Shown here: positions 25,101 through 35,690 of the stretch, piece after piece
How positions within the stretch are numbered: the stretch's first letter is position 1
Layout: the number at the start of each line of letters is the position of its first letter
Assembly (NCBI GenBank): GCA_019914995.1
Contig: CM034138.1
Coordinates: forward strand, 2,232,001-2,296,000
DNA length: 64,000 bases
Direction of reading: 5' to 3'
Origin: Acanthochlamys bracteata
Taxonomy: Eukaryota; Streptophyta; Magnoliopsida; Pandanales; Velloziaceae
Made by a program: the position numbers and the translations under genes
The notes under the pieces: model-generated
Seen by the model: only the letters and a program-made list of their open reading frames with translations
Told to the model about the DNA's origin: nothing
Databases searched by the model: none

Positions 25101-26785
25101 TGTCTGGGAGATCTATATAGTGTCTCATGGATGGAAGATAGGTGCGGCTATTTGTAGAGAGAGTTGTCTTAATTTTGGTTATGTTTTGATTTTTATTTCT
25201 ATAGTTCCAATCTAAACGTGGATTGCTTTCTTTTGGACAGTGAAAGGCGCAACTTGCGTTCTGAAACTCTTAAGCAACAGTATGAACTGGTAAGTTCTTA
25301 CTTATTTGTAGCCTCGGCAAATGACAATTTAAAAAGTTAATTCAAGGTTATGATGGACACGGTATTGATGTAGGTCAAAGAAAGGACATCAGGTTACAAT
25401 CAACTTAGTTATGGCTCGCATGTCATGCAATACGGGGAGATAGATCTCAATACGGAACATCTTTTCTTATACATGGGTTCCAATCCTGCAAATGACAATA
25501 TCACTTTTATCAGTGATAACTCATTACTGTCATTCTCAAAGGCTGTGAATCAGCGAGATGCAGACCTGCTGTATCTTTGGCAAAAGGTGCAGCCACTTTA
25601 TGTTCTGACTTAATAGCATATGGAATGTTTGCCAGTCAAACATTTTAAATTCTTAAGTTCCTTTGAAGTATTGAGCAGCTAATATTTTCTGTTTTGTGTT
25701 GATTTTAGTTTGAAAGTTCACCAGAAGGTTCTCAGAAGAAACTTGAGGCCCAGAAGGAGTTGGTTGATATTATGTCTCATAGGTTGCATGTAGATAACAG
25801 CATGGAACTTATTGGGAAGCTTCTCTTAGGTTCTAAGAAAGGCTCTGAAGTGATGAAGACTGTTCGTGCAGCAGGACAACCTCTGGTGGATGACTGGAAT
25901 TGCCTCAAGTTATTGGTAAGTAGCATTTACTTATTATGTGGATATTAGTAGCCTTTACTGATTATGACCACATTTGAGTTGATATCCGAGTTGGAGTGTA
26001 AGTAGTACATAAAACATGATTATACCAATAAGGACAGTAACATTTTTCCTCAGCCGCATTATAAAATTGTGGTTATGTCATGGGGATCTTTATTTTTGTA
26101 ATCACCACCATTTTCTTTGTGAATATAGTTTTGGTATGATTTTCTAGAGCCTATTCCAATCCTGATGTGTGACTAGGTTTGTGTTTTATGTGTGACTATA
26201 GTCATGCATGCCATAGATGCCAGCTATTAATATTCCAGCAGATCTCTTAATGATACCTTGTTATCTGGATTCTCATCTTTTTCCTTTACAACAACAACAA
26301 CAACAAGAAAAGAAGAAACTAAACTTTTATCCCACTTGAGCGGGGTCGGCAACATGAAATTGTTTTTCCCATTCCTTTCGATTTACACCATTCTGTTCAT
26401 CTTTTTCTTAAAGCTTTAAGATAAAATGTGCTGCTTTTTGCTGCTTCTTTCCATGGATCTGCATCATCAGGTCTTTTGTAAGGGAAAGGAAACAGTTTCG
26501 TATGAAACAATTAAAAAGACAAGCCTGCTGAATTGGAAAATATGTAAAATCTTCTGATAGGAACCAAGTACGGAATTGTCTTACAAGTCATTTTTGTTGC
26601 AGGTTAGGACATTTGAAACACACTGTGGATCTCTCTCGCAATATGGTATGAAGCACATGAGGTCTCTCGCTAACCTCTGCAATGCAGGTGTTACGAATGA
26701 AGCCATGGCTGATGCGTCAGCCCAAGCCTGCTTGAGGTTCCCTTCAAACGCTTGGAGTTCTCTTCACAAGGGCTTCAGTGCTTAA
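22122..26785 (+). CDS. VPE: Vacuolar processing enzyme (legumain, gamma-VPE-like)
   Basis: An asparaginyl endopeptidase of clan CD (C13), which matures vacuolar proteins and has caspase-1-like activity in plant cell death. Nine exons, the usual VPE number, close in frame: 22122-22319, 24116-24280, 24365-24521, 24769-24854, 24942-25141, 25241-25289, 25374-25586, 25709-25915 and 26603-26785, giving 485 residues. A signal peptide covers about residues 1-22. The catalytic His167 is in TDHGGPG and Cys209 in [16 protein letters not shown]-like and [12 protein letters not shown] blocks are present, as is the C-terminal LSYM-type domain with [15 protein letters not shown], ending GFSA. NKT (140) and NIT are glycosylation sequons. 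The [10 protein letters not shown] and [13 protein letters not shown] blocks resemble gamma-VPE. Protease versus ligase preference cannot be decided. The start follows the signal peptide. Confidence 0.95.
23629..23885. mobile_element. Terminal-inverted-repeat MITE in VPE intron 1
   Basis: A unit of about 257 bp begins GGGGTCGTTTG. Read backwards from its end it begins AGGGCCGTTTGGG. Similarity between the two ends extends to about 38 bp (shared TTCTG and AAAAGT.CTTTTC blocks). CTA flanks both sides and may be a 3-bp target duplication, which would suit a PIF/Harbinger-like element. The interior is AT-rich and non-coding. The superfamily is tentative. Confidence 0.5.
26288..26400 (+). mobile_element. 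Au-SINE-like fragment in VPE intron 8
   Basis: A CAA microsatellite leads into TTATCCCAC, then GCGGGGTCGGC and AACATGAA. This order (CAACAACAA, TTATCCCACT, GTGGGGTCGGCTACATG) is a recurrent signature that I associate with the Au-type SINE family of plants. The tRNA-derived head with A and B boxes is not seen, so this is a fragment. The family name is from memory and needs a database match. Confidence 0.4.
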
Positions 26786-26931
26786 AGAACCAGCTTCTTT
26801 TGTATATGCAAGGCTGAAGTACCATTATGATTGTGTTTGTCCACTGTAAATAGTTCATTCAAAAGCCTGGTATCTCAAAGAACAGTGACTGTACATATCA
26901 AGTAAAAAGTAGATACTAAGTAGGAGACCAC

Positions 26932-27174
26932 CTATATATTAAGTATAATGAAAATACAGTGACCGGCAACTTTTCTGCGGTCATGCATATTGTAATACGT
27001 CTGTCGATACGCTATTGATGTTTGAATGCGCATTATTGAATGGAGATCATCACTCAACTGCTGAAGTGAAGCAAGTAGTGTCTTTATCTCAGCTAGCATG
27101 TGTTTAGTTCTTTGGATTTGGATTGAAGCGATCTGGAATTCGTAATTTTCATTGCCCTTTTTATGTGGATCCAT
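26932..27174 (-). CDS. Possible small coiled-coil-like ORF antisense to the VPE 3' end
   Basis: An 80-codon frame starts MDPHKKGNENYEF and includes a heptad-like stretch, IQRTKHMLAEIKTLLASLQQ, that could form a helix. It lies just downstream of VPE on the other strand. The frame stays open upstream of this ATG for about 13 codons. No family is recognised and no promoter was identified. It may be a small gene, an exon of a longer gene or chance. Confidence 0.2.
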   Translation of the reverse strand: MDPHKKGNENYEFQIASIQIQRTKHMLAEIKTLLASLQQLSDDLHSIMRIQTSIAYRQTYYNMHDRRKVAGHCIFIILNI

Positions 27175-27670
27175 TTTATTCGACTGTTCTACGTAAGTAC
27201 ATTGCAGTCCATGTTAACGGGTGGGAACAATTCAAGTAGTCAATAATGATGGCAGAGCTGTCTACAGTAGATGTTTAGAAATATTATTTATTTTATTTTA
27301 TTTTAAGTTTTCTTAATTAATTTTGTATAATATTTTTAAAATTGATAAATTTAAAAGCTTTTATTTTATAAACTTTTATGTAAATATTTATTTTTTACGT
27401 CAAACAAATAAAATCTATTATTTGGAAACTTTAAAATATTTTTGTTCAAAAAATTTTATTTAATAAAAGTTATAAACATTTCTCTAGTCGTTTGGTTTCA
27501 TTTTAATACTATTTTTATTTCATTTTAATTTTTTGTTTTTTAAGAAATATTTCATAATATTGGAAAATTGTTTTAAATTTTTTGTAAAATATGTGATATA
27601 TATAAATATAAATAATACTTAAGTTCATTTTAAGCAATTTATTTTTGCTGGCAAATAGAGTTCCATTTTG

Positions 27671-28525
27671 TAGGGGTGGCAATATATGACCCGACCCGAA
27701 AACTCGATCCGAAACCGACCTGTTTAATCAGAGTTAGGGTTAGAAAATTTGACCCTTATAAATATATGGGTTGGGTTAGGGTTGAACAAATTTGACCCGG
27801 TTATTAAATGGGTCAACCCGAATTAACCCAAAATTGATCCACCAACTCGAAATGTCATCTTTTGAAATAACAATTTTTGATTTTTTCTTACCATATAATA
27901 AAATATTGACAATAAAAATAATCGATACTAGTTACTTACAAACTATTAAATTAAAATATATTTATAGTTAATTTTTTATTTTTATACCTTAATAAAATAG
28001 TATAATATGAAAATTATAATATTATCGAAAGTATTACTATGTAGGTATTTTTAATGACGAATTTAGATTTTGTATAAAGATTTTTATGAAAATTTTGTTA
28101 GATAGATATATTTATCAAAATTTTTATCGAAATTATTAACATAGTATTTGTAATCATAAATTTCAGCTGTTATCATATATTTTTTAAAAATAAAAATAAT
28201 ATATTTTTTTATATTGTAAGGACCGATGAAGATATTAAGGAATGTTATTGGACATAATTATATCTTATCAGTAAAAATATCGTGCACTTTCATTCGAACT
28301 GATCTTATAATTTCACTAAAGCTTAAAAATATATAATTAATAATTAATAATTTTAATTATTAAATGGGTCGACCCGAATTTGATCCGGTTTATTAGTAGG
28401 TTGGGTTAGGGTTGACAATTTTGACCGGTATAAATTCATAGGTTGAGTTAGGGTTGAACAAATTTAACCCGATTATTAAATTGGTCGATCCGAAATCGAC
28501 CCATTAACCCATATTGTCACTCCTA
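27671..28525. mobile_element. Non-autonomous hAT-type DNA transposon
   Basis: This 855-bp element is bounded by a perfect 8-bp target duplication, CCATTTTG, at 27663-27670 and 28526-28533. Its ends are inverted: TAGGGGTGGCAATAT on the left, and TAGGAGTGACAATAT when the right end is read backwards (12 of 15 match). Eight-bp duplications and TAGGGGTG-type ends are hallmarks of the hAT superfamily. Both subterminal regions carry many GACCCG, GGGTCA and GGGTTAGGGTTG motifs, the usual layout for hAT transposase binding. The middle is AT-rich and has no transposase frame. The exact duplication suggests a fairly recent insertion. Confidence 0.85.
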
Positions 28526-28980
28526 CCATTTTGTATGATAAGCTAATTAAATAATGTAGTTGGTACGTCAAAAACAAAGCATACAAGATATGAAACTGTT
28601 CATATCAATGTTTTAACAGCTCAACCACGTTGTAATCCTGCAAACGCGGGGCTTCTGCAACTATAATACACTACAGAGCATAGCTTTGTACTCTAGCTAA
28701 GTTTGCAGCACCGGTAGTTTGTAACATAATTAAATAAGTTTTATGTATTAATTAGCTTAATTAAACAATTAACTGACAGCTTAACTAGATAATTAGTGTC
28801 TTATAACTTATCACAATGTTTTTATATATACTGATGATTAATGAAATGTAACGGAGTTCGAGAAAGATAATATTTGTTCTAAACTAATGCTGGAAGTATT
28901 TGTCAAGATATTTTTATGTGATTTTATATGCATGACAATAAGTCACAACTGTCTCAACTCCCGCGGATTCTATTCGAGCG

Positions 28981-29165
28981 CGTTTGCCATGCGTTTGAAA
29001 AGCTATTTTTTAATTTTATATTTTTTAATATATATTTTATAATTATTTAGAAAATTTAATTAAAAATTTAAAAGTTTTTACGTAATAAAATTTTTTTATT
29101 ATTTTTAAAAATAAAAAAATAAAAATATTTTCTATTTTAAAAAATTTTATTTTATGAACAATTTC
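28981..29165. mobile_element. Short AT-rich repeat, group 3
   Basis: GC-richer CGCGTTTGCC start, then AT-rich DNA with the core ACGTAATAAAATTTTTTTAT, also present at 57170-57190 and, reversed and diverged, near 32165-32185. No coding content. The ends are approximate. Confidence 0.45.
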
Positions 29166-29237
29166 AAAGAAAGTATAATGGCGCTCTCTCAAAGCCTTCA
29201 TTCGAAGTGTTGGTTTCTTTCTGTTTGCTTTAACGAT

Positions 29238-29520
29238 TCGTTTGGAAGCGATTTTGCGAATTCAGTGTTTCAAATATATATAATTAAATTTTATAAAATT
29301 AAATTTCATAAAAAGAAAATTTAGTAAAGAATAAATTTTGATAAAATTAAAATTTGAAATAATATTAAAATAAATAAAATTAATATTGAAATTAAATTTT
29401 AATTAAAATAAAATATGATATGAAAATAAAAATAATAATAATAATTAATAATTAAAATACATAAAATAATCAAATTTAAAATCTAAAAAAAATAAAATTT
29501 AAGGCTTTTAAAATAAGCCC
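29238..29520 (+). mobile_element. Short AT-rich repeat, group 2
   Basis: Begins near CGTTTGGAAGCGATTTTG and runs through long A/T blocks that align, reversed, with 21400-21612. No open frame of interest. The ends are approximate. Confidence 0.4.
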
Positions 29521-29579
29521 TAAATAACTTGTTAAAAAATTAGTACAAAAACATAACTTAAAAGTGATTTCAATTATAC

Positions 29580-30690
29580 TATGTAAAATATATTAAAAAA
29601 TAAAAAGAATTATTGTTATTATTTATGTAAATGAAATTGGTAATTTATTTATTTTTTTATTTTAAGAAACAAGTATAAATACGAACTTTATTCTGCGTAT
29701 ATCTAATTTGGTTATGCCAAAGCTTTTTTGCTAAGTAACTATTAAAAGATTAATTTTTTAAAAATTAATTGCTAGGATTGAGTTCAAGTTTTATATTTCC
29801 ATACATTAGAAACCAAATTCTTTCTATTTTTATTTTTTAATATAACTAAAAAATTAAAACGTTCATTTATTATTTAAAAATAAATTTTGAAAAATGTAAG
29901 TATATATTTAATCGGTCGAAATTCGCTTTTTGTAACAGAGGAGACAGGACAAGGAGTTACTAGCCGTTCAAACCAATCATGCCCTGAAGCTTTTCCTTGT
30001 TAATGCGAAGAAAAAACCTTTAATTTATTTTATATAATATTGCAAAATTCTATAATAAGAGATTAGAGAGTGCTTATTTAAAAAAAATTTCTAAAAAAAT
30101 TACTTATTAATTTTTTAATTTTATATTTAAAATAAATTTATTATAGTATTTTATAAAATTTATTTAAAATATTTAAAATATAAATTTTATATTATTATTT
30201 ACTTATATTATTTTTATGATAAAAATAAATTTTATTTTTTAAAATTAAACAAAAATATTTTATATATAAAAAAAATTTGTAAGCACTTTTAAATGTTCTC
30301 AAATTCCACATGGTAGTGACCAAAAAATACAAACAAACAACAACAAATCGCTATCACTATTAAGAGAAACTATATAACTTAGGCCCATTCTAATTTATAA
30401 ATTTACTTAAATAGTAAAATTTGATTCAAAATATAATCAAAATCTCATGTATAAAATAGACGGTCTTTTTTAAAACGTAAACGTTGGTTCTATTTGATAT
30501 CAAAACAAATCAGGTTCAAACTCAGACCGAGACAAATGGTATGGTTTGGCTAACCTACAAATTCTCTCTTGCCGAACCAGACAATTTGGACCGACCCATG
30601 TGAACTCAAACACGCACCGATTGGTCTACTCAAACGGTCACATTCGTCCTACAGTTTTACCGAAACATCCTTCCTCAATTCTATAAAAAC
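29580..30690. other. AT-rich intergenic spacer
   Basis: Long runs of A and T with an element-like block at 30010-30280 and no coding exon. From about 30560 the composition becomes more even, as expected for the promoter of the next gene. Confidence 0.5.
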
Positions 30691-30832
30691 TGTCAACTCT
30701 TCAAGGGTAAATAGGTAATATATTGTACGGCCTGAGGTTAAAAGGGACCGCAGTGCCAGCTGTCGAGTCTCCAAAAACCAGCCTGGTAGCTGCCCGCAGT
30801 GCCCTAACTGCCCGTCTATTTCTTTCTTCTTC

Positions 30833-30840
30833 TATAAATA
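30833..30840 (+). promoter_or_regulatory. TATA box of arabinogalactan peptide gene 1
   Basis: A perfect TATAAATA, 141 bp upstream of the ATG at 30981, preceded by pyrimidine-rich DNA. The 5' UTR would be about 115 bases and is rich in CT. Confidence 0.65.
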
Positions 30841-30980
30841 ACCCTCTATCCCGTTCCATTTTTCGCAGATCCAGACTTTGCTCGTGCCCTACCGCCTCTC
30901 CTCACTGAGTTCTCGTTTCTCTCTCTAAATCATTCGAGTTTCCTCAGTTTCTCTTAGAGAGAGAAAGTGAAGAGGGAAAA

Positions 30981-31175
30981 ATGGCGATCACCGGAATCCT
31001 TTCTTTACTGCTGCTTACCGTCGTGGCTATTGCGGCGCTCGCTGGATTGGCTACCGCCGCTGACGCACCAGCACCTGCTCCTACCTCAGGTTCTACTTTG
31101 GTTTCTCCGTCGATTCTCGCCGGTGTTGCAGCTTGCTTCGCTACATTGGTCTTCGGTTCATTCCGTCACTACTGA
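30981..31175 (+). CDS. Arabinogalactan peptide precursor 1
   Basis: An intronless 64-residue precursor of an AG-peptide, a GPI-anchored and heavily glycosylated cell-surface peptide. The signal peptide covers about residues 1-27 (LLLLTVVAIAALAGL, cut after ATA). A very short mature part follows, ADAPAPAPTSGS; its Ala-Pro repeats are the usual sites for proline hydroxylation and arabinogalactan. The C-terminal hydrophobic segment (about 42-60) replaced by a GPI anchor fits an omega site near TSGS. The ATG has a good context (AAAATGGC). It shares layout but little sequence with the second AG-peptide gene at 35499. It could belong to the AGP16/20/22 or AGP12-14 type subclass; this is not decided here. 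Confidence 0.85.
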   Translation: MAITGILSLLLLTVVAIAALAGLATAADAPAPAPTSGSTLVSPSILAGVAACFATLVFGSFRHY

Positions 31176-32104
31176 GCTGGATCTCAATTTCCGCAGATGT
31201 TGGTTGGTTGGTTGGTTTGGTTTCGATTCGGTACTCGATACTGTGGATTTGAGTGGGTTTTTTTCCATTGTGGTGCGACATTGTTCTGATCTGGCCTCTG
31301 TAGGGGTAGATCTGGATGTTTGTTAGGTTTTCTGTTGTTTTGAGGTAGTGGTAGTATAGTGAATTTATCTACTCTGTACTTATTTGTGTGTTTTCGAGTC
31401 TGTAGATATATTGGTTGTTGCATATAGTTATATATACTTATCCTTATTAGTTCTATGCTAGTTGTGGTTATTTATTGATCGCTATGTGGATGGTTTGCTG
31501 CTGAATGTTGGCTCAATGTGGTTCCCGTTTATGGAATCAGATGCTGCATGCATGTTTATATTTTATGTTCTGCTAGTTTGTTCTCGATTAGTTTGAGATT
31601 CCAGTGTCCGATTGTTGATAGTGGGGGCAAATTGGGTTCATTTGCGGATCAAAATGCAGAAAGCTTGCTGGTTTTTTTTTATATATTTTTATTCTACACG
31701 GGCCTTGGGTGGTGTTAGTTTTTAGTTGGTGTGGTTTGATTGCACGAATCTTTTTCTCATAAATGCTGTCAAAACTATTATTCAGAATTAATTCGAGGAG
31801 GTGTTGAAATCTCTCTTTCAATGAGATCCGAAGTTCCGAACGAATACGTCTCGATTGTGATCATGATGTGATCACCAACAACAATCAGTCTAATGCGTAG
31901 TTGCTTGCATTCCACCAAATTATGTATAATGTTGGTAGAATGATTTTCAGATTTCCAGTGGCTGATTTGGTGCTACTAATCATTCTTACATGATTGAATA
32001 ATCTTACATGGGCTGATTTGAGTAACACTGTAAAAGGGTTGCTTTGGTTTTAATCTGCTGGTAGATTTTACAATTTCTCAGTGTTTTGATGGTCTCTGGT
32101 ACTG

Positions 32105-32275
32105 AAATAAAAAATATTTTTGTTTTTTTAAAAATAAGTTTTATTTTTTTATTTTTAAAAAATAATAAAATTTTATTATGTAAAATTTTTTTATACTATC
32201 TAAATTTTTTAAATAAAATTTTTAAATATTTATAAAATATATATTAAAAAATATAAATAAAAAAATTAGAAAGCA
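32105..32275 (-). mobile_element. Short AT-rich repeat, group 3, reverse copy
   Basis: Its reverse complement follows 28981-29165 and 57090-57295, including a diverged ACATAATAAAATTTTATTAT core and a TATATTTTATAAATATTT block. Non-coding. The ends are approximate. Confidence 0.45.
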
Positions 32276-33555
32276 GCGTTGTGGGTCTGGGTCGTGTCAT
32301 TTTGCTATTGTTTTTGTGCAGCAAGCAAAGGATTCATCCTTGGATGAATTCTGCCTGGTAAATTTTCCACGAGTCGGATTATTAAGATCTGGTTGCATGT
32401 TCTAACAGTGGCAAATTGATATTTTATTCTGGTGAGATTGTTAAGCTTTTTTTTTTGAAGTTATTTTTGAAAGAGTTGTTTTACGTAAAAGAATACGTCT
32501 TTATTCTTCAGCTGAAATTTGTGTAAGAGTGATTCTTGGAGCGCTAGGTTTATTTCCTTTGGTTATATAACGAGCGTCCTGAGTCAGCCCTCAATTGTTT
32601 TTAATAAGAAGAGAAGGATTGTGTAATCGTGCACGCCATTAAGGTTACACGTCCCAAATTAGAGTACCTTAATTACAAACCATCCGCTCTTTTCCAACAT
32701 GAAATTCTCGATGCAAACTTCCATCCATCCATCTACTTTCAATATTAACAATGAAGTCGCACCGACCCGTAGAATGCGAAGCAATTGAAGAAAGTCTTTG
32801 CCATTTCTCACCTCACATCTCCATCAGCCCTGCATCATATTCATGCAAATCAAGTCAATAATTTAGTTAAAGAGTGTGAACAATGATGTGTGGTTCTTAC
32901 ATTTTCCTCCACAGCCAATCAATACCTGTACCAACATTGTGCTCTTCTTATTCAAAACTTTTAGTGATTCATTGATTCAAAATACTTGCAAAAGGAATAA
33001 ATAATCTTGTGTTCTTAATTTGGTACTAATAAGTTCTTCATCTGTGCTCATGCCTAAAACCTCAGCTATCTGTAACGGGAGTAATAAATATTACAGGGGA
33101 CAGTTGATACAAGCGAAGATGAGTTGGTTTTCTTTATTTTTAGTTTTGTTTAAATTTACAGTTCATAACAGCAAGGAATTCCACAATGATCAAACTGGCC
33201 ACCTATTTGCCAGATATTTTCTTCTTCCTTTCTTTTTTCGCTTTCTTCTTTCTCTTTGCTACCGTTCTTGATTGATTAATGCCCACAAGAAATGTTATGT
33301 AGGTCCCTTGAACAGGTATCACAAAAGAGATGGATAGGAAACATACCTCATGACCAAAATCCTCCAATGTTTGTTATGTTGTGGTCTTTAATTATCTCAA
33401 TGTCATTTATTGTTTGGTGTTCTTAAAAATTCCAGACACATTAAAAACTTTACCCTCAAAAAGAAGAGGAAGAAGCGGCCTATAATACTTATTTTATGCA
33501 TCATAAGAAGTATGAATATTGTTCATCACAAGTTTTGATGTTAGGTAACGATGCA

Positions 33556-33583
33556 CCTGTCATGATCCCTAGGTCATGACAGG
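33556..33583. repeat. Perfect 10-bp-arm palindrome
   Basis: CCTGTCATGA and TCATGACAGG flank an 8-base spacer, TCCCTAGG. Inverted TGTCATGA-type sequences often mark the edge of a repetitive element, but no partner end was found here. Confidence 0.6.
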
Positions 33584-33944
33584 CATTAGTCTAAACTAAA
33601 TTCGGTCAATCCAAACTCGATTCAATCCAATAAACCTATTAATAAAGAACCAATTCAGCCAAACAAAAATTAAATCTCACTTTGTCACACCCTTATTTAG
33701 AGCATGACTGTATATGACTTTAGAATTGTGAACGCTAGCATTTTCTGTTGATTTAGAACTCGAAATATTGGAATGCTAATAAATACACTAATAGAAGTGT
33801 TGGACAAAATGATGTGAACATAGATTGATATTGCGTATCTTCAAAACACAGAGTGGGTAATATATAAGGAGATGTTTTTGTACAACAACGACCATCGATA
33901 ATACAGCAAACATTGTTCAGTACACTGAAAAAAGAGAAATTCAA

Positions 33945-34230
33945 AACGGTGTAGGTATTGTAATGAGTAAAGAACTAACACATAAAATTGTCGATGTTAG
34001 AAAAAAACAGAGATAAAATCATTGCCATTAGGATATTGATAGGTTGGAAACTCACAATAGTATTAGTATTTATGCGCCACACAGTAAAATAAATGTTCAA
34101 ATCGGGGCAAAATTTTGGGGAGGATGTAGACGAGCTCGTTCAAGAAACACTGCATAAAAGGGAGGATATACTTTGGCAGGAACTTCAACGGGCAATGTTT
34201 GAAATCAATTCCCTACATCTGGAGTTGATA
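33945..34230 (+). mobile_element. LINE endonuclease fossil
   Basis: Translated pieces resemble the endonuclease domain of plant LINEs (the part often mis-annotated as craniofacial development protein 2-like). NGVGIVMSKELTHKIVDVR starts at 33945, followed by DKIIAIR, then SISIYAPHS (compare SAYAPQ of AP-type endonucleases), then FWEDVDELVQ-like and FGRNFNGQ-like (compare GGDLNGH) pieces. The pieces lie in different frames with stops between them, so the copy is dead and old. No reverse transcriptase part was found nearby. An RTE-like clade is plausible but not shown. Confidence 0.55.
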
Positions 34231-34605
34231 GAATATTTTCATTAGAAAAATATGTAATAACATATAAAAGAGGGGCAGAGTTTTGAAATTACCAAAAGTT
34301 AAAATAAATCAAATTTGGTAATAGAATTATACTCATAATGTGGAATACCTAATCTTATTCTAAATATATTTTTTTGCAATTAATAAAGCTGGCCTTCAAC
34401 AAATTGCAAGAGTCAGCGTTAGAAAAACTCCACTCACAAAACTTATTAATGAACAGACAAAAGGTGCACTGTCATTTGCATGTTTGTCTCCTCCCTTTAC
34501 TATTAAGCAAGTGATCTGAGCGCGTTCTTTTCGGCCGTCCCCCGTTCTCACTTCCTATTGTAAAATCATTTACGCAGAATAAGACGTTACACTTTTCCTT
34601 ATTTT

Positions 34606-34639
34606 ATAAATAAATAAATATATATATATATATATATAT
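34606..34639. repeat. (TAAA)n(TA)n microsatellite
   Basis: A few TAAA units run into about ten TA units in AT-rich spacer DNA. Confidence 0.85.
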
Positions 34640-35428
34640 TATTTAAATATAAGCATTTAAAATATATTTTAAATTTTAATTTTTTTCAGATTCTAAGTGT
34701 AGTTAGTTTATATATTTTAAAATTTGTTTTTAATTCACACTAAAATTTAATTCTTAATTTAATTTTATATATTTTAGTTATCATATAAAATTTTATTTCT
34801 TACCAAACAATATTTTTAAAAAGTTCACTTCTATAAAATTTAGTTTCATACATTTAAAACACTCTCTAACGGCGTGTATCGATTGTAATAAAATAAATTC
34901 TTAGAAAATAGATTTTATAAATACAATGTCTTGATAAATAATTTTGAAAAAAATGTAAAATTTTTGTCTTTAATTGTAGTTGGTAATAAATTTTATAATT
35001 TGAAAAAAAATGTAAAAAGTAACTTTTTTATATTTAATTTTATTTAAAATGAGTTTAAATGCAAATTGTTTTTCTAAAAATGACTTCCAACCAAACTAAT
35101 AAACACTAAAATTTTGTTGGTCAAATAAATCTATAAATAACATATAAAAGAGGACCTACTTTGCGAACACTTTAGTTTTACTAGGGGCTAGATAGTACTA
35201 AAAGCTAAAATAAATCGAAAGTAGAACCCAGTAGGACCTGGTTCATGTCACGGAAGCAGACCCATGTTTTGATACAGCCTGTCGTCCGCCAATCTCTTTT
35301 TCTTTTATTGCGGCCGTCGCACAGCTAAGCATTTTATTAATTATTTTAAATAAATTTCCTAACTAAATCCTATTAATTAATTATCAAAATTAATGAATTC
35401 TAAAGAAAAAAATCAATAGTTATACCTG

Positions 35429-35436
35429 TATATAAA
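35429..35436 (+). promoter_or_regulatory. TATA box of arabinogalactan peptide gene 2
   Basis: TATATAAA lies 63 bp before the ATG at 35499, which implies a short leader of about 35 bases. Confidence 0.6.
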
Positions 35437-35498
35437 CCCCTTATTCTTCAATCAACCCTAGAAAAGTTTTCGATTCAGTCGATCGATTTCAGGAAGCA

Positions 35499-35690
35499 AT
35501 GGCATTGAGATCAGGAATGAAGTTGAAGTTTCTCGCTGCCGTCGCGGCAGCAGTCCTTCTCATCTCCGGCGCTGTAGCTCAGGAAGCTCCAGCTCCTAGT
35601 CCTACATCTGCCGCGGGCGACATTTCTTCTCCTCTAACTGCTGCTGCTGTTATCTCTTCTGCTGCTGCTGCTCTGCTTCTCCGCCGGTGA
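35499..35690 (+). CDS. Arabinogalactan peptide precursor 2 (AGP13/14-like)
   Basis: An intronless 63-residue AG-peptide precursor. The signal peptide is about residues 1-27 (FLAAVAAAVLLISGAVAQ). The mature part is close to the consensus EAPAPSPTS of Arabidopsis AGP12-14, followed by SAAGD, where a GPI omega site is likely. A short Ala-rich hydrophobic tail ends in LLLRR. The mature peptide is expected at the outer plasma membrane or wall, carrying arabinogalactan on hydroxyprolines. A second in-frame Met at residue 7 also leaves a good signal peptide, so the start is slightly uncertain. It is on the same strand as the AG-peptide gene 4.5 kb upstream, but the two are not close copies. Confidence 0.88.
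   Translation: MALRSGMKLKFLAAVAAAVLLISGAVAQEAPAPSPTSAAGDISSPLTAAAVISSAAAALLLRR

Larger units (their letters stand above)
31176..35428. other. Spacer between the two AG-peptide genes
   Basis: No host coding exon is supported. The left part (to about 31850) is probably the 3' UTR and flank of AG-peptide gene 1 and includes a TTGG microsatellite near 31201. Further right lie an AT-rich repeat (32105-32275), a palindrome (33556-33583), a LINE endonuclease fossil (33945-34230) and a TA-rich microsatellite (34606-34639). Confidence 0.6.

Noticed and set aside
27720-28460. TTAGGG-like words resembling interstitial telomere DNA
   Set aside because: They are scattered in the subterminal parts of a well-bounded hAT element and do not form a tandem telomeric array.
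30967-31326. 119-codon open frame overlapping AG-peptide gene 1
   Set aside because: It is in another frame over the AG-peptide and its 3' UTR. The 64-codon frame has a signal peptide, AP motifs and GPI tail, so the longer one is a shadow.
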